The notes below the pieces were generated by a model. The model did no database searches, was not told the DNA's origin, and saw nothing but the letters and a program-made list of their open reading frames with translations. Source: an uncultured Clostridia bacterium (GTDB lineage Bacteria; Bacillota; Clostridia; HGM11514). Taken from it: a stretch of DNA of 6,518 bases. Position numbers and translations under genes: made by a program. Where the stretch lies: positions 1 through 6,518 of the forward strand of contig CAKSSZ010000089.1 in assembly GCA_934489915.1 (NCBI GenBank), given 5' to 3'. Shown piece after piece: positions 6,185-6,518 of the stretch (its first letter is position 1; every line of letters begins with the position of its first letter).

Positions 6185-6235
6185 CCTGTTTTCTTTGCAT
6201 TTTCGGAATTTTTTTGGCTTTTTCCGGAAAACAGG
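6185..6235. repeat. Nested inverted repeats between divergent promoters
   Basis: CCTGTTTTC (6185-6193) and GAAAACAGG (6227-6235) form a perfect 9 bp inverted repeat with a 33 bp spacer. The right arm overlaps a perfect 12 bp palindrome, TTTTCCGGAAAA (6220-6231), and an incomplete copy, TTTTCGGAA, lies at 6200-6208. The region is between two divergent promoters and in neither predicted transcript, so it would act as DNA (a protein-binding site) if it acts at all. Chance symmetry in AT-rich sequence is possible. Confidence 0.45.
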
Positions 6236-6245
6236 TGTAAAACTC

Positions 6246-6275
6246 TTGACTTTCGCCCATTCTTTATATTATAAT
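6246..6275 (+). promoter_or_regulatory. Sigma-A promoter of the YhbY-family gene
   Basis: TTGACT (6246-6251) and TATAAT (6270-6275) are separated by 18 bp. Transcription would begin near 6282, giving a leader of about 34 nt that contains GGAG (6305-6308), 7 nt before the ATG. An overlapping TATTAT at 6267 has a poorer 15 bp spacer. Confidence 0.85.
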
Positions 6276-6315
6276 AAGTAGATATAGGATAGTTTGAGAA
6301 TAATGGAGAATGACT

Positions 6316-6518
6316 ATGATTACAAGCAAGCAAAGAGCTTATTTAAGAGAATTGGCAAACCCCATTTCCCCCATTTTTCAGGTGGGTAAGGGGGGCGTAG
6401 GGGACGCACTGCGCAAGCAGGTGTTTGACGCATTAGAGGCACGGGAGCTGATTAAGATTCATGTGCTGCCCAACTGCGACCTGTCTGCGGCGGAGGTATG
6501 CCGGACGCTGTGTGACGG
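6316..6518 (+). CDS. yhbY: YhbY/CRM-domain RNA-binding protein, N-terminal part (3' end cut by window)
   Basis: The frame is open from ATG 6316 to the window end, giving 67 complete codons of a family that is usually about 95-105 residues. The N-terminus MITSKQRAYLRELAN, the loop FQVGKGGVGD (21-30, the family GKGG motif) and ALEARELIKIHVL (39-51) match the CRS1/YhbY (CRM) domain. YhbY proteins associate with pre-50S ribosomal particles and are thought to aid large-subunit assembly; RNA contact involves the GKGG loop. It has its own promoter and ribosome binding site and is transcribed away from the DUF624 gene. In many Firmicutes yhbY precedes nadD or sits near obg; the downstream neighbour here is out of view. 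The family call is firm despite the truncation. Confidence 0.9.
   Translation, partial: MITSKQRAYLRELANPISPIFQVGKGGVGDALRKQVFDALEARELIKIHVLPNCDLSAAEVCRTLCD

Noticed and set aside
6295..6304. TGAGAATAAT resembling the left half of the putative Zur box, upstream of yhbY
   Set aside because: The right half is missing (GGAGAAT follows instead of a TCTCA-type arm), so there is no palindrome; the similarity is probably chance.
1..6518. CRISPR array, tRNA/rRNA, insertion sequence, attachment site or phage/defence genes
   Set aside because: I saw no spaced direct repeats, cloverleaf-like sequence, transposase or integrase motif; nearly all of the window is explained by ordinary housekeeping and transport genes.

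Overview
The window reads as a normal, densely coded stretch of a bacterial chromosome. Moderate GC content, sigma-A type promoters with 17-18 bp spacers, strong GGAGG-type ribosome binding sites, a lipoprotein metal-binding protein and a DUF624 (YesL-type) membrane protein all point to a Gram-positive Firmicute. The protein sequences look most like anaerobic Clostridia (Oscillospiraceae-like gut bacteria). That placement is an inference from family resemblance, not a search result.

Layout: (1) 1-2412, plus strand: the 3' part of an aconitase gene, then after an 18-nt gap a complete eukaryotic-type NADP isocitrate dehydrogenase gene, closed by a strong intrinsic terminator (2438-2479). Together they convert citrate to 2-oxoglutarate, probably for glutamate synthesis. 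(2) 2490-5433, plus strand: a compact, apparently self-regulated metal-uptake operon with a consensus promoter, a Fur/Zur-like palindrome at the transcription start, a Fur-family regulator starting at TTG, then substrate-binding lipoprotein, ATPase and permease (zur-znuA-znuC-znuB). Its genes overlap by 4 nt or are 4 nt apart. It ends in a terminator that also serves the convergent gene. (3) 5440-6102, minus strand: a single DUF624/YesL-like membrane protein gene with its own extended -10 promoter. (4) 6103-6315: an AT-rich divergent promoter region with nested palindromes. (5) 6316 to the end, plus strand: the 5' part of a YhbY/CRM-domain RNA-binding protein gene.

How the genes work together: the zinc module is self-contained. 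The regulator would sense cytoplasmic zinc and repress its own promoter when zinc is plentiful; when zinc is scarce, ZnuA captures metal outside the membrane, ZnuB passes it in and ZnuC powers the step. The most interesting feature is the binding protein, where the usual third metal-ligand histidine appears replaced by an Asp-Arg-Phe-Pro-Phe motif and a His-Ser-Cys-His motif lies near the C-terminus. No mobile element, CRISPR array, RNA gene or clearly unprecedented system was found.
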